A DNA stretch of 64,000 bases from Nibrella saemangeumensis (GCF_039541915.1 NZ_BAABHD010000084.1:496001-560000); one strand, 5' to 3'. Shown: positions 34,501 to 43,047, counted from the stretch's first letter. Notes: generated from the letters alone by a model not told the origin. Program-made: numbers and translations.

Positions 34501-34541
34501 AGCATCAGCCTGACCACCAGGCGACAGGTAGTTGTTTGCAT
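31524..34541 (-). CDS. SusC/RagA TonB-linked outer-membrane transporter
   Basis: 1005 residues with a signal peptide (cleavage after AAFA). A CarboxypepD_reg-like beta domain follows (about 30-105, ISGTVRAENGSPIPGANVVVKGTSTGT), then a plug domain (about 115-235, with the SusC signature QLRGISSLVGASQPLYIIDGVY and ATRGANAG-like IYGTRANAGVIIITTK), and a long beta-barrel ending in an aromatic-rich strand (GHLVIEF). It imports ligand captured by SusD using TonB energy. It is first in the operon with susD, with a Bacteroidota-type promoter upstream. Confidence 0.95.
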   Translation of the reverse strand: MQTTTCRLVVRLMLWTGMWLLGTAAFAQNTISGTVRAENGSPIPGANVVVKGTSTGTATAADGTYRIAVSRPNATLVFSSIGYQSKEVATGSGSTIDVTLSEDVAYLEEVVVTGLATSIKRSNLANAISTVSARELVGTTQIQTVDNALYGKLTGVNMNTNGGAPGGGVSIQLRGISSLVGASQPLYIIDGVYANNAVNRTGRGSVTGASAIENQDDASNRISDLNPNDIETIEVLKGPSAAAIYGTRANAGVIIITTKRGSAGRTRLTFAQDYGFAKAQRLLGFDDWSEAKINTFFAAARRPVELDRFRAANGQTWDYEKYFYGNTAPLSNTRLGLSGGNDKTRFFISGAFTDEKGIIRRTGFKRYSVRANIDHKLTQDITLAVGSNFINSNTERGFTGNQNNSGASIGYNIAYVPNYFNLFADASGRYPDNPYFSENPVAVTERGTNNSNVNRFIQSFSLTANLFKSERAVLKLIGQGGLDYAQNTTQVYLPEDLQFQRAQGNPGDVIWGKTENVNTNLQGALVLNWNINNINFTSQAGTVRLNFREDRLLNRSRGLAGGQNNLRQGTVQEIFDQRFQKVTDVGVFAQQEANWDDKIIATVGVRWDKSTLIGDANRFWAFPKASLAVNVANFDFIRSSGLANVFSQIKPRVAYGETAGVPTFGTTFTPLNSANIGGLLGSVVTTAAGNSLIEPERAGELEFGLDLGLYNNRVLLEATYYDKQTRNNIQNLQLSPAVGISTIPTNLARLQNRGVELSLSVVPVQAENLRWNTRLMWWRNDLKLTRLGIPPYNLGAFGPTLGTFLYQEGFAPTTIVGTRPAADANDTPLAQGVRTGAFLLGNSQPDFQMSWMNEFTLFKNVDVNMLWHWKEGGDNINLTQFLLDSGGNTPDWDDDDNGDGTPNGRQRGLAPHNGADRWVQDASYVRLREVAVYYNFPVQKLGGWFSNRVSRIRIGASSQNPLTFTKYFGYDPETSTFGIQAVGSGVDIAPYPTQRRFFGHLVIEF

Positions 34542-34593
34542 AAAGTGTATTGTTTAGATTAAGAAAGGAAATGATTGGACAATAATTAGCAGG

Positions 34594-34622
34594 CAAATTT
34601 ATTCAGACGGATTCAATTCAAG
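34594..34622 (-). promoter_or_regulatory. Bacteroidota-type promoter for susC
   Basis: On the minus strand TAAATTTG matches the -7 consensus TAnnTTTG (34594-34601). A CTTG lies 17 bases further upstream (34619-34622), a reasonable -33 element. It sits about 50 bases ahead of the susC start. Confidence 0.5.
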
Positions 34623-34678
34623 TAGCCGAAATTATTAGAATATGATTAGAAAAGCGCTTTATTTTCCCCTGAAACAAA

Positions 34679-34713
34679 ACAGGCACTGTTCTTCTGATGA
34701 GAACAGTGCCTGT
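34679..34713 (-). terminator. Terminator of the YgiQ gene
   Basis: A 14-bp perfect stem (ACAGGCACTGTTCT and its complement) with a 7-base loop. On the minus strand it is followed by TTTTGTTT, a classic intrinsic terminator layout, about 65 bases after the ygiQ stop. Confidence 0.85.
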
Positions 34714-34777
34714 GGAAGGCAGAAATGGTTGTATGACATTACGCAGGGCAAATCCATTACGCTGCATGTTCCGGAAT

Positions 34778-36682
34778 TTACCGCTTCTTTTTCTTTGCGG
34801 AGAATTGCTTCTTAAATGGCCTTAATGGCTTTTTCCCTTCTGCTTTTTTAGGCACACCCAGTAGTTTTTCGATCAGATCGGGGCGGCTCATGCGATTCAG
34901 CCGGTTCCGTATCCAGTCTTTGTATTCGGGTTTATACCAGAAGAAAAAGGCGTTCTGGTTCTGCTTTTCCTCGCGGGTTTTTGCCGTTTTCACGGGTTTC
35001 AGCGTGTAGGGGTGTACGCCGGTGTAATAGATCACTTCAGCTACCGTCATCGGCGTCGGCGTAAAGTCCTGCACCTGCTCCAGTTGAAAGCCCATGTCCT
35101 TAGTTTCGGCCGCCAGGTTGGCCATGTCTTCTTCTTCGCAGCCGGGGTGCGACGAGATAAAGTACGGGATCAGCGGCTGCTTCAGGTTGTGCTTATCCGA
35201 AATCTGGTCGTACTTCTCCTTGAACTTGTGGAAATATTTGAACGACGGCTTGCGCATCACCCGCAGCGTAGCATCGGATGTATGCTCCGGCGCAACCTTA
35301 AGCCGGCCCGAGACGTGCCGGGTAATAAGCTGCTCCATGTACTCATCGTGGTTGCCGTCCTGGTTGTTCTTGTTGAAATCATCGACCAGCAGATCATAAC
35401 GCACACCAGAGCCGACAAATGCTTTTTTGATCTGAGGGTTCGCGTCGACTTTCCGATAGAGTTCGGTCAGCGGCTTGTGCGAGGTATCCAGGTTGGAACA
35501 GATGACCGGGTGAATACAGCTCGGACTCTGGCATTTGGCGCAGATGGATTCATCCTTACCCTTCATCTTGTACATATTGGCCGACGGGCCGCCCAAGTCG
35601 GAGATATACCCTTTGAATTCCGGGTGTTTGGTGATCTCGTCTACCTCTTTCAGAATAGACTTTTCACTCCGCGAGGCAATGAACTTACCCTGGTGCGCCG
35701 AGATGGTGCAGAAACTACAACCGCCGAAACAGCCCCGGTGCATATTCACCGAAAACTTGATCATCTCGTAAGCCGGAATGGTACCCCGCTTCTTATACTT
35801 GGGGTGGGGCTGCCGGGTATACGGCAAGTCAAATGATTTATCAACCTCAACCTCATCCATCGTCTTGAACGGCGGGTTAATCACCAGCGTCTGGTTACCT
35901 ACCTTCTGAATGATCCGGTTGGCCTGCCACTTATTCGACTCAACCTCGACAATTTTAAAATTCGCTGCGTACCTGATTTTGTCTTCCAGGCAGGTTTCGT
36001 GACTGGCCAGCTCAACGGTGTTCCAGTTATTGTAGTCCCGTAAGGTAGTACCGGGCTCGTGCAGATAGGCTACCTGGTTGATGTTGCGCATCGACGACAG
36101 CGGTACGCCTTTCTGCGCCAATTTCAGAATTTCGCGCAGGGGCTGCTCACCCATCCCGTACACCAGCAGATCGGCCCCTGAATCGTACAGAACAGACGGC
36201 ATCAGTTTATCCTGCCAGTAGTCGTAATGCGTCACGCGCCGGAGCGAAGCCTCGATACCGCCGATCAGCACCGGCACATCGGGGTATAAAGTCTTAAGAA
36301 TTCGGGTATAGACCGTAGTGGCGTAATCGGGCCGGAAACCTGCCTGACCACCGGGGGTATAGGAATCGTTGGAGCGCAGGCGTTTGTTGGCCGTGTAGTG
36401 GTTCACCATCGAATCCATACAGCCGGCGGTGACGCCAAAGAAGTATTTAGGCTTGCCAAACTTTTTGAAGTCCCGCAGGTCGTCTTTCCAGTTCGGTTGG
36501 GCGATAATGGCTACCCGTAATCCCTCGCTCTCCATGATGCGACCGATCACGGCCGTACCAAACGCCGGGTGGTCTACATAGGCGTCACCCGACACCAGTA
36601 TAATATCCACTTCATCCCAGCCTCGCTTTTCGACTTCTTTCATCGTCAGAGGCAACCAGTCTGTAATGGGTCTTTCAATCAT
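34778..36682 (-). CDS. YgiQ-family radical SAM protein
   Basis: 634 residues, full length for the family. The N-terminal half carries a cobalamin-binding-like Rossmann region (DIILVSGDAYVDHPAFG) and the family block FFGVTAGCMDSMVNHYTANKR. The radical SAM motif CX3CX2C is C318, C322, C325 in RGCFGGCSFC, followed by PEHTSDATLRVM and YYTGVHPYTLKPV. Three further cysteines (CAKCQSPSC) lie between. The C-terminus is very lysine-rich. The biochemical function is unknown in all organisms to my knowledge. Monocistronic with its own terminator. Confidence 0.92.
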   Translation of the reverse strand: MIERPITDWLPLTMKEVEKRGWDEVDIILVSGDAYVDHPAFGTAVIGRIMESEGLRVAIIAQPNWKDDLRDFKKFGKPKYFFGVTAGCMDSMVNHYTANKRLRSNDSYTPGGQAGFRPDYATTVYTRILKTLYPDVPVLIGGIEASLRRVTHYDYWQDKLMPSVLYDSGADLLVYGMGEQPLREILKLAQKGVPLSSMRNINQVAYLHEPGTTLRDYNNWNTVELASHETCLEDKIRYAANFKIVEVESNKWQANRIIQKVGNQTLVINPPFKTMDEVEVDKSFDLPYTRQPHPKYKKRGTIPAYEMIKFSVNMHRGCFGGCSFCTISAHQGKFIASRSEKSILKEVDEITKHPEFKGYISDLGGPSANMYKMKGKDESICAKCQSPSCIHPVICSNLDTSHKPLTELYRKVDANPQIKKAFVGSGVRYDLLVDDFNKNNQDGNHDEYMEQLITRHVSGRLKVAPEHTSDATLRVMRKPSFKYFHKFKEKYDQISDKHNLKQPLIPYFISSHPGCEEEDMANLAAETKDMGFQLEQVQDFTPTPMTVAEVIYYTGVHPYTLKPVKTAKTREEKQNQNAFFFWYKPEYKDWIRNRLNRMSRPDLIEKLLGVPKKAEGKKPLRPFKKQFSAKKKKR

Positions 36683-36753
36683 AGATACGAGGTACTAGAA
36701 GACGTGTAAAGATACCAGAGTATAAGGCGGGAAAGGGGGAAATAGTTCCAGGA

Positions 36754-36798
36754 ACCCCCAACCCCCTTCAGGGGCGGTCCGCCGATGCGGTTGGGGGT
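36754..36798 (-). terminator. C/G-rich inverted repeat after the putative glycosidase
   Basis: ACCCCCAACC (36754-36763) is complementary to 36789-36798, with an inner CCCCTTCAGGGG hairpin and a GGCGGTCCGCC palindrome. This ACCCCCAACCCCCTTCAGGG block looks like an intergenic repeat common in Bacteroidota. It lies just after the minus-strand gene and could end its transcript. Confidence 0.5.
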
Positions 36799-36804
36799 AA
36801 ATCA

Positions 36805-38949
36805 TTACTTCACCGCCTGCCGGGCTATTTCCACATCCTTTGCCACCTCGGGCCGGAGTATAGCCCAGTGAAAACGGAGTTTATCGTTTTGCGCCCGGGT
36901 ATTCCCCTGCTGCTCACTAAAATGCACCAGCGGCATGTCGTGGTAAATCGGCCGGGTTATGGCAACCACCTCATCCCAGTTGCGCAGGGCTTTTTCCAGG
37001 TGAGTAATAGCTTTCTGTTTGTTTATCTCGCCACCGGTGGTGCGGTAGGTCTGAAGCGCCACGGCCCCCCGTAGTTTCTCCGCGAAGTACAGGCCGAGGT
37101 TAGCCCATGCTTTTACATCAGCTACCTCGTACATCAGCGATGCGTTACCCGCCGTTTTAATTGGGGCAACCAGGCTCAGCGCCTTGCGGCAATCCTGCTC
37201 CAAACGGTCGGCCAGCACGAGCGGAGTGATTTTATTGGCCGCAAATGAACCTCCCAACGAGACGGTTTTTACGTAATCGGCCACTGATACATAATCCGGA
37301 TCCAGCGGTGGGTGACTGATCTGCCGGTCGACGGAGATATATTTGACGTTTTTGTCCTGCAGCGCCATGAACCCTTCACTGTAGAGCGAGAAATCCCAGG
37401 TGAAGTCGTACGACGAGGCCAGGCGTAAAGGCGTTTTACCGGCCAGGGCCGATGCTTCCAGTAGGGTGCTGCCTGCCGGACCATACCGGCGGATAAATTC
37501 AGCCTTAAATATGGCATCGGGTGTGGCCGGGTTATACAGCAGCCGGCCCCACAGTTTATAAAACAGCCATTGCCGCTCGAAGGCGTATGTCCAGTCGACG
37601 GGCTGGGTTGTTTTGGTGAAGTAATCCTTGGCCGGTATATAGGTCTCCGAGCCAAGGATGTACCCGCCCAGGTACGGCTGGTTGTTGGTACTAATATGTT
37701 CACGGATGAACTCCGGAACGCCCCAGCGGAGGCAGAAGAAGTCCTCGTTGCGGGCGGTCCACACGATTTTATACTTCGTCGGTGTCGGTTTAAAATACGT
37801 GTCGTACAGCTTGCCGCCATGTACTTTGACCAGTTTGGGCGTCGAGTGGGCGTGCGACCAGTTGTACTTCAGATCAGCCCAGACTGGTCCTTCGAGAAAC
37901 GCTAAGTCGCCTTCGGCTTCGATAGACTTGCGGGTCAGTTTCTCCGTCTCGACACTGGTGACGCCCAACGAGCCGGTGGTGCTGGAGAACGGAATGCGGT
38001 GGATCAGTTTTGATTTCCGACCAGCCTGGCGCATACCTTCGATGATGGTCGCTTTCATCCAGTCTTCGCGCTGCTGGGGTGTCATGCCGCCCATGCCTTC
38101 GCCCAGCGTCAGCCCGAAACCGGTCAACTCCGGGTACTCCTGCAAGACCTGCGTCACGCACTCGCGGGTGTAGCGCCTGACAATCGCTGAGGTATCGCCA
38201 TCCACAAAATGATGATGCTCCAGATTGTTCATGGCCACATTATGGGCTTTGGCAAACTCCGGGCTCACAAAGATGTTGAACGGCACCAGGTACGTGTCGA
38301 TACCCCGCTCCCTGGCCATCCGGAAAATAGCGCGGTGCAGGGTCTGCCACTCCTTCATCTCATTTTCGTTAAAGGGCGTGGCCTCCGGAAAGTTGGTCGG
38401 CCGGATCATGAAGGTATACGGGTGGAGGTTCCACAGCGATAGTACATTGAAGCGGTTCTCGACCATCATATCCAGAAAACGCTCCCAATAGGCCACATCG
38501 CGGCAGGTTTCGATATGCTGGTCGAGGGCGTAGCTGTGCCGGTAGGTATCCCAGGGCAGGTCATACTTGATGGCCCGGAACGGCAGGGTTGGGTTTTCGC
38601 TTTTCGCTTTGATCTGCGGCAGCGATACGCCGTTGCGCAGGTCTTCGGCCAACGATAGGCAGCCGTAAATTAATCCGGCCGGATCACCGCCCGTAATCCG
38701 AATGGTTTTACCTTCCGGTGCCAGCGTATAAGCCTCTTTTCCCAGTTTGCCAGCATCCAGGGTCAGGCGTATGGTGTAATCGGCCGGCGACGTAAGCGTA
38801 TACCGGCGTTCCTGTAAGGCTTTTTTCAGCCGGTTAGCCGCGTAAGTGGTTTGCGGGGAGGTATCGGGGGTTTGGATATGGACCCGCTGGGCCACGGCGG
38901 TTGACGTAAATCCTACGTACGTAATAAGCAGAAGCAGTAGTTGTTTCAT
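36805..38949 (-). CDS. Secreted putative glycoside hydrolase with GH20/GH67-type N-terminal domain
   Basis: 714 residues with signal peptide (cleavage after AVAQ). Residues about 22-120 resemble the small N-terminal domain seen before GH20 and GH67 barrels (YAANRLKKALQER, GDPAGLIYGCLSLAEDL). A TIM-barrel-like region follows, starting LPFRAIKYDLPWDTYRHSYAL and RFLDMMVENRFNVLSLWNLHP, with possible carboxylate residues in GLTLGEGMGG. The C-terminal 180 residues are helical. I recognise no exact family; an alpha-glucuronidase-like or hexosaminidase-like enzyme is possible, and catalytic residues are not assigned. Monocistronic. Confidence 0.65.
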   Translation of the reverse strand: MKQLLLLLITYVGFTSTAVAQRVHIQTPDTSPQTTYAANRLKKALQERRYTLTSPADYTIRLTLDAGKLGKEAYTLAPEGKTIRITGGDPAGLIYGCLSLAEDLRNGVSLPQIKAKSENPTLPFRAIKYDLPWDTYRHSYALDQHIETCRDVAYWERFLDMMVENRFNVLSLWNLHPYTFMIRPTNFPEATPFNENEMKEWQTLHRAIFRMARERGIDTYLVPFNIFVSPEFAKAHNVAMNNLEHHHFVDGDTSAIVRRYTRECVTQVLQEYPELTGFGLTLGEGMGGMTPQQREDWMKATIIEGMRQAGRKSKLIHRIPFSSTTGSLGVTSVETEKLTRKSIEAEGDLAFLEGPVWADLKYNWSHAHSTPKLVKVHGGKLYDTYFKPTPTKYKIVWTARNEDFFCLRWGVPEFIREHISTNNQPYLGGYILGSETYIPAKDYFTKTTQPVDWTYAFERQWLFYKLWGRLLYNPATPDAIFKAEFIRRYGPAGSTLLEASALAGKTPLRLASSYDFTWDFSLYSEGFMALQDKNVKYISVDRQISHPPLDPDYVSVADYVKTVSLGGSFAANKITPLVLADRLEQDCRKALSLVAPIKTAGNASLMYEVADVKAWANLGLYFAEKLRGAVALQTYRTTGGEINKQKAITHLEKALRNWDEVVAITRPIYHDMPLVHFSEQQGNTRAQNDKLRFHWAILRPEVAKDVEIARQAVK

Positions 38950-39014
38950 TCTGTGGCCAATAGTTGTACCTCGGGTTCTGTAAAAGTCGGTGGCTCAGTC
39001 AGACTACTCTTGCG

Positions 39015-39896
39015 CTAACCCACACCCACAAAAGTCAGTAAGTCCTTATAGATGATATTTTTCCTCCAGAACAACTGCAGCACCATGCCGATGTGCGATT
39101 TGCCCGGCAGGGTGGTAAACTTGTGCCGGATGCCAAGCTGCTGTAGCTGCCGGCGAAACTTATCCGTGCTGTTGAGGATGCTCGGATAGGTCTTTTCGCC
39201 CACGTACACCAGCATGGGTGGGGTGTCTGCCTGAAGGTGATAAAGTGGGGATACCGTCCGCCAGACAGTCGAGTCTTTGCCGAAAGGCACCAGATACTGC
39301 TCGTCGTTGGGGTACTCCATTTTCTGCAGGTAATCAAACATATCCAGTCCGCCCGGATCGTCGAGAATGGCTCCCTTGACAGGATTTGTGGCTAAGCCCC
39401 GGCCCATAAACAACGCATCGTTGGTAGCCAGCAGCGCGGCCAGACCACCCCCGGCCGAGTGCCCCATTACATAAATCCGGTTCGGGTCTCCGCCGTATCC
39501 GGCAATGTTCTGTTGGGTCCAAACAACGGCGCGTGCACAATCCTCCGCCATGGCCGGTACCGTTACGGCGGGAGCCAGCCGGTAGTTGATGATTACGCCG
39601 ATGACCCCCTGCGCGGCCAGTCGCCGGCCAACAAAGGTGTATATGTTCTTGCTGCCGCTGTTCCAGCTGCCACCGTGAATGAACAGGACTACCGGATGGG
39701 ATTTGTCGTCGCGGGGGCTATAGACATCGAGTGTGTGCCGGTCGGGGCTGAAGTATGGCATCCCGGTATTTATATATGGAATATCTTTGGTACGATGGCC
39801 GGCACGGGCCATGGCGCATTCATTGATCAGGAGCAGCAACGAAACCAGGACGGTGAGCGCAACCGGAATCTGCCATAGCAAGCGGAGTAGTGTCAT
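39015..39896 (-). CDS. Alpha/beta hydrolase, esterase/lipase (HSL/BD-FAE type)
   Basis: 293 residues with an N-terminal hydrophobic segment (about 5-28) that anchors or exports it. The core has HGGSWNSGSKN (oxyanion motif HGGxW), a GHSAGGGLAAL nucleophile elbow (Ser in GxSxG), an Asp presumably in a later strand, and a C-terminal His in GKSHIGM. It is expected to hydrolyse carboxyl esters, for example acetyl or feruloyl groups on plant glycans, given the nearby glycosidase; this link is inference. It is divergent from the ECF sigma operon over 162 bases. Confidence 0.85.
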   Translation of the reverse strand: MTLLRLLWQIPVALTVLVSLLLLINECAMARAGHRTKDIPYINTGMPYFSPDRHTLDVYSPRDDKSHPVVLFIHGGSWNSGSKNIYTFVGRRLAAQGVIGVIINYRLAPAVTVPAMAEDCARAVVWTQQNIAGYGGDPNRIYVMGHSAGGGLAALLATNDALFMGRGLATNPVKGAILDDPGGLDMFDYLQKMEYPNDEQYLVPFGKDSTVWRTVSPLYHLQADTPPMLVYVGEKTYPSILNSTDKFRRQLQQLGIRHKFTTLPGKSHIGMVLQLFWRKNIIYKDLLTFVGVG

Positions 39897-40058
39897 GAAA
39901 CAAGGTATTCGTAAAACTATGGGTAGTACTTATCCGACATACAACGATGCCTGGCGTCACAGCGATACAGGTGAATTTCAGGGGTCAGGCCACAAACTTA
40001 AAAAATTTGTGTCTTTCGCCTGTAATGTTTTTCAGCCTCAAACGTCTTTGTCACTGAA

Positions 40059-40577
40059 ATGGATCTGCAAGCCTTCAAACAACGCATATTGCCCGTGCAG
40101 GGCCGGCTCTTTCGGGTCGCTCAACTGTTTCTGCGCAACCGCGAGGAAGCGGAAGATGCCATGCAGGATGTGTTGCTGAGGCTGTGGACCAACCGGCAGC
40201 AACTGGAAAGCTACCAGAGCCTTGAAGCGCTGGCGGTGAAAATGACCAAAAACCTGTGTCTGGACCGGTTGAAAGCCCATCATCACCAGAAAATAAGCAG
40301 CGGAGATGATCTGCTGGATGTTGCCGGCTCCGATGTATCGCCGTACCGGCAAGTGGAACTGGCCGACAGCGCCGGACTCATGCACCGGCTCATGGATGCG
40401 CTGCCGGAGCCGCAGAAATTGGTTCTCCACCTGCGCGATGTGGAGGAATACTCGTTTGAAGAGATCGAGGAAGTGACAGGGTATAGTGTAAACAACATTC
40501 GGGTGATGTTGTCGCGAGCTCGTCAGCGATTGCGCGATGACTACGTAAAAGCAAACAACTATGAAGCAGGACGTTGA
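40059..40577 (+). CDS. ECF-type RNA polymerase sigma factor
   Basis: 172 residues with sigma regions 2 and 4. Region 2 (about 8-75) includes FLRNREEAEDAMQDVLLRLW, the core-binding signature, and region 4 (about 115-162) includes LPEPQKLVLHLRDVEEYSFEEIEEVTGYSVNNIRVMLSRARQRL, a helix-turn-helix for the -35 element. Its stop lies 17 bases inside the next gene, so the two are translationally coupled. It should direct polymerase to an envelope or nutrient regulon, probably including its own operon, and be held inactive by the membrane protein that follows. Confidence 0.92.
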   Translation: MDLQAFKQRILPVQGRLFRVAQLFLRNREEAEDAMQDVLLRLWTNRQQLESYQSLEALAVKMTKNLCLDRLKAHHHQKISSGDDLLDVAGSDVSPYRQVELADSAGLMHRLMDALPEPQKLVLHLRDVEEYSFEEIEEVTGYSVNNIRVMLSRARQRLRDDYVKANNYEAGR

Positions 40578-41373
40578 AAAGCTGCTGGAGAAATATTACA
40601 ATGGGGAGACCTCGCTGGAGGAAGAAAAGCAGCTTCGCCAGTATTTTCAGCGGGAGTCGGTTCCGGCGCATTTACAGGCGCATGCCGGCCCGTTCCGGTA
40701 CTTTGCCGAAGAGCGTAACCAGCAACCATCGGAAACGGTGAATACACAACTGGCGGCCAAACTCGATGAGCCGGTACCGGTTGGCCGGGTTATAAAATTT
40801 CCGGCCTGGACGAGGCAGGTAGCGGCCAGTGTTGCCCTGCTGATCGTCGGCTTTGCGGGTGGGCTTTTTTACGGCGAATGGCAGACCCGGCAAACAGACG
40901 CTCCGGCGGTTGCTTTATCGGGTAAGGTAACCAATACAACGCCGACGTCAACCGGCCATGAAATCAAGCAGGTGCTGGCATTTGAGCAGGTGGAGACGAC
41001 CTCGGCCAGCGAACGCATCCAGGCGGTCAACCAGTGTACCGAACTGGATCAGGCGGATCAGGAGATTACGCAGTTGCTCATCAATACGCTGAATTTTGAT
41101 GCCAACGTGAATGTCCGGCTGGCGGCCTGTCAGGCACTGCTGCGCTTCGAAAGCGAACCGGGTGTGCGGGAAGCCCTGATCCAGTCGCTCCAGATCCAGA
41201 CCGATCCGAACATCCAGATTACGCTGATCGAAGCGCTGGTGGCGATGAAGGAAAAGCGTGCGGTCAACCAGATGCAGCAGTTGCTTCGTAATCACGAGGT
41301 GCTGGACATCGTCCGGGTAAAAGCGGAAGAAGGCCTGAACGCCCTGAGCGGTAGCCCAAATTCAGTTTCCTGA
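40561..41373 (+). CDS. HEAT-repeat membrane protein, probable anti-sigma factor
   Basis: 270 residues. The N-terminal cytosolic part (MKQDVEKLLEKYYNGETSLEEEKQLRQYF) matches the start common to Bacteroidota sigma-operon partners. One membrane helix is at about 84-105 (VAASVALLIVGFAGGLFYG). The outer part (about 160-265) is a set of HEAT-like helical repeats (LLINTLNFDANVNVRLAACQALLRF, REALIQSLQIQTDPNIQITLIEAL, AVNQMQQLL---VRVKAEEGL). Overlap with the sigma gene supports an anti-sigma role, with the repeats sensing a periplasmic partner. No zinc-binding HxxxCxxC site is seen. Confidence 0.75.
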   Translation: MKQDVEKLLEKYYNGETSLEEEKQLRQYFQRESVPAHLQAHAGPFRYFAEERNQQPSETVNTQLAAKLDEPVPVGRVIKFPAWTRQVAASVALLIVGFAGGLFYGEWQTRQTDAPAVALSGKVTNTTPTSTGHEIKQVLAFEQVETTSASERIQAVNQCTELDQADQEITQLLINTLNFDANVNVRLAACQALLRFESEPGVREALIQSLQIQTDPNIQITLIEALVAMKEKRAVNQMQQLLRNHEVLDIVRVKAEEGLNALSGSPNSVS

Positions 41374-41429
41374 TTCTTAGAAAAATACAATACCAGATTA
41401 GTTTACAGTTAACCAGATCAATTCCATCA

Positions 41430-42206
41430 ATGAAAAAACACTTGTTCACCATCGCCTTACTGGGGTGGAGCATCGGCTCCTATGCCCAGGAATACAAAGC
41501 TAAGCTGACCAATACCAGGGAAAACAAAGTTACCATCGACGGCGACGCCAGCGATTTTCAGATCGAAGGCTATAACGGCGATGAGGTCATCATCCGCGCA
41601 TCGTCGGGCTACGAAGCGCCACCCGAGCGGGCCAAAGGCTTAAAGCCGCTGTACTACTCGGCGGTCGATAACTCCGGCATCGGTCTGGCGGTAACGCCGG
41701 AGGGGAAAGGGCTCCGCATCGAAAAAGCTACCCGCAAGCAGATCAAGTATACGGTCCGGCTGCCGCGTAAGGTATCGGTCCTGTACCACCAGACCAACTG
41801 GATGGGCTCCAATGTATCGGTTGCCAACATGGAGGGCGATCTGGAAATCCGGACCAACAACGCCAACATCAACCTGCAGAACGTCACCGGGCCCGTTGTG
41901 GTTAATACCACCAACGGCGAGGTAAAGGTGGTGTACTCCAGCCTGAGTCAGGATAAGCCCACTGCCATTTCAACCGTCAGCGGACCGATTGATATTACCC
42001 TACCCGGCAACGCCAAAGCGAACATGAAGCTGCGGTCTGTCACCGGCGAGATGTACACGGACTTCGACCTGGGCGTGAAGAACAACAAAGATGGCCTGGC
42101 TCGGGTAGGCGGAGGACACAGCATTGAAGGAACGGCCAATGGGGGAGGAGTCGAACTACAGCTCAATACCATTAGCAGCAACATCTATATTCGTAAACAG
42201 AAATAA
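41430..42206 (+). CDS. DUF4097-type secreted beta-repeat protein
   Basis: 258 residues with a signal peptide (about 1-20, ending SYAQ). The rest is repeated short beta strands typical of DUF4097/adhesin-like beta-helix proteins: GDASDFQIEGYNGDEVIIRAS, MEGDLEIRTNNANINLQNV, GPVVVNTTNGEVKVVYSS, and ISTVSGPIDITLPGNAKANMKLRSVTGEMYTD. The function is unknown; such proteins are commonly encoded with ECF sigma/anti-sigma pairs in Bacteroidota. It is third in the operon and paralogous to the next gene (both end in LNTISSNIYIRK or LESISNNVYLRK). Confidence 0.8.
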   Translation: MKKHLFTIALLGWSIGSYAQEYKAKLTNTRENKVTIDGDASDFQIEGYNGDEVIIRASSGYEAPPERAKGLKPLYYSAVDNSGIGLAVTPEGKGLRIEKATRKQIKYTVRLPRKVSVLYHQTNWMGSNVSVANMEGDLEIRTNNANINLQNVTGPVVVNTTNGEVKVVYSSLSQDKPTAISTVSGPIDITLPGNAKANMKLRSVTGEMYTDFDLGVKNNKDGLARVGGGHSIEGTANGGGVELQLNTISSNIYIRKQK

Positions 42207-42227
42207 TTGGTCAAACGCATCTGCACC

Positions 42228-42923
42228 ATGAAAAAGAGTCTAATTATCCTGCTGATCGGCCTGTTCATCCACCCGGTTTTTGGCCAGAAAATCATCGACA
42301 AAAAGCTGCCGTTCTCGGCCAGTCAGCTCGTCAACCTCGACTTTAAATTTGCTGATAGCATCCAGATTAATTACTGGGACAAGCAGGAAGTATCTGTGCG
42401 TATAGCAGTCACCGTTAATGGCGGGCGACTCAACGATGCTCTGATCGTCGAAACGGGCTCGACCGCCCAGGAGATCACCGTGAAAACTGATTTCGACAAA
42501 GAGATGATCAAGCAGGGTAAGCCCGAGGATTGTCCGGGGGAGAAATCGACCTGGAGTACCGAAAAGAACGGCACCCGACACACCATGTGCAGCGACATCA
42601 ACTACACAGTGTATCTGCCCCGGCAGGCCAAGCTGAAGCTGGAAACCATCAACGGCAACATCGACATTCGGGGAGCTACCGAAGCGGTATCGGCCAAATC
42701 CATCAGCGGCTTTGTCGACATGAGCTGGCCTAAAGGTAAAGGCGCCGATCTGGCCATGAAAACCATCACCGGCGAAGTCTACTCCGACCTGGACATTGAT
42801 CTTAAAGGCAAAAAACAGAAAAACCCGATGGTCGGTTATCAGCTCGAAGGAACCTTCAACGGCGGAGGGCCCAGAATCCAACTGGAGTCGATCAGCAATA
42901 ACGTATACCTGCGGAAGAAATAA
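42228..42923 (+). CDS. DUF4097-type secreted beta-repeat protein (paralogue)
   Basis: 231 residues from ATG 42228, which gives a clean signal peptide (MKKSLIILLIGLFIHPVFGQ); an upstream alternative at 42207 adds seven residues directly after the previous stop. The same strand pattern as its neighbour appears: LETINGNIDIRGAT, AKSISGFVDMSW, LAMKTITGEVYSDLDIDL. Two cysteines (CPGEKSTW, MCSD) could form a disulphide absent from the sister protein. It is fourth in the sigma operon, probably exported to the periplasm or outer membrane. Function unknown. Confidence 0.78.
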   Translation: MKKSLIILLIGLFIHPVFGQKIIDKKLPFSASQLVNLDFKFADSIQINYWDKQEVSVRIAVTVNGGRLNDALIVETGSTAQEITVKTDFDKEMIKQGKPEDCPGEKSTWSTEKNGTRHTMCSDINYTVYLPRQAKLKLETINGNIDIRGATEAVSAKSISGFVDMSWPKGKGADLAMKTITGEVYSDLDIDLKGKKQKNPMVGYQLEGTFNGGGPRIQLESISNNVYLRKK

Positions 42924-43047
42924 AAATACATTCCTGTTATCTCCGGCGGTAGGCCGGGTGCAACGGGAGCTACATATACTACCAAAATTGGGGATGGTGT
43001 GATTGTAGGGAGTTGTCCAACTTTGGATGTCATAAAAACTGAAGTTT

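Noticed and set aside
30127..34541. A complete polysaccharide utilisation locus around SusC/SusD
   Set aside because: No glycosidase, sulfatase or sensor is adjacent on the same strand; the neighbours are a DedA protein and YgiQ, so only a lone SusCD pair is supported.
35012..35836. A 274-codon plus-strand frame opposite the YgiQ gene
   Set aside because: The YgiQ frame is full length with its iron-sulphur cysteines; the other shows no recognisable domain.
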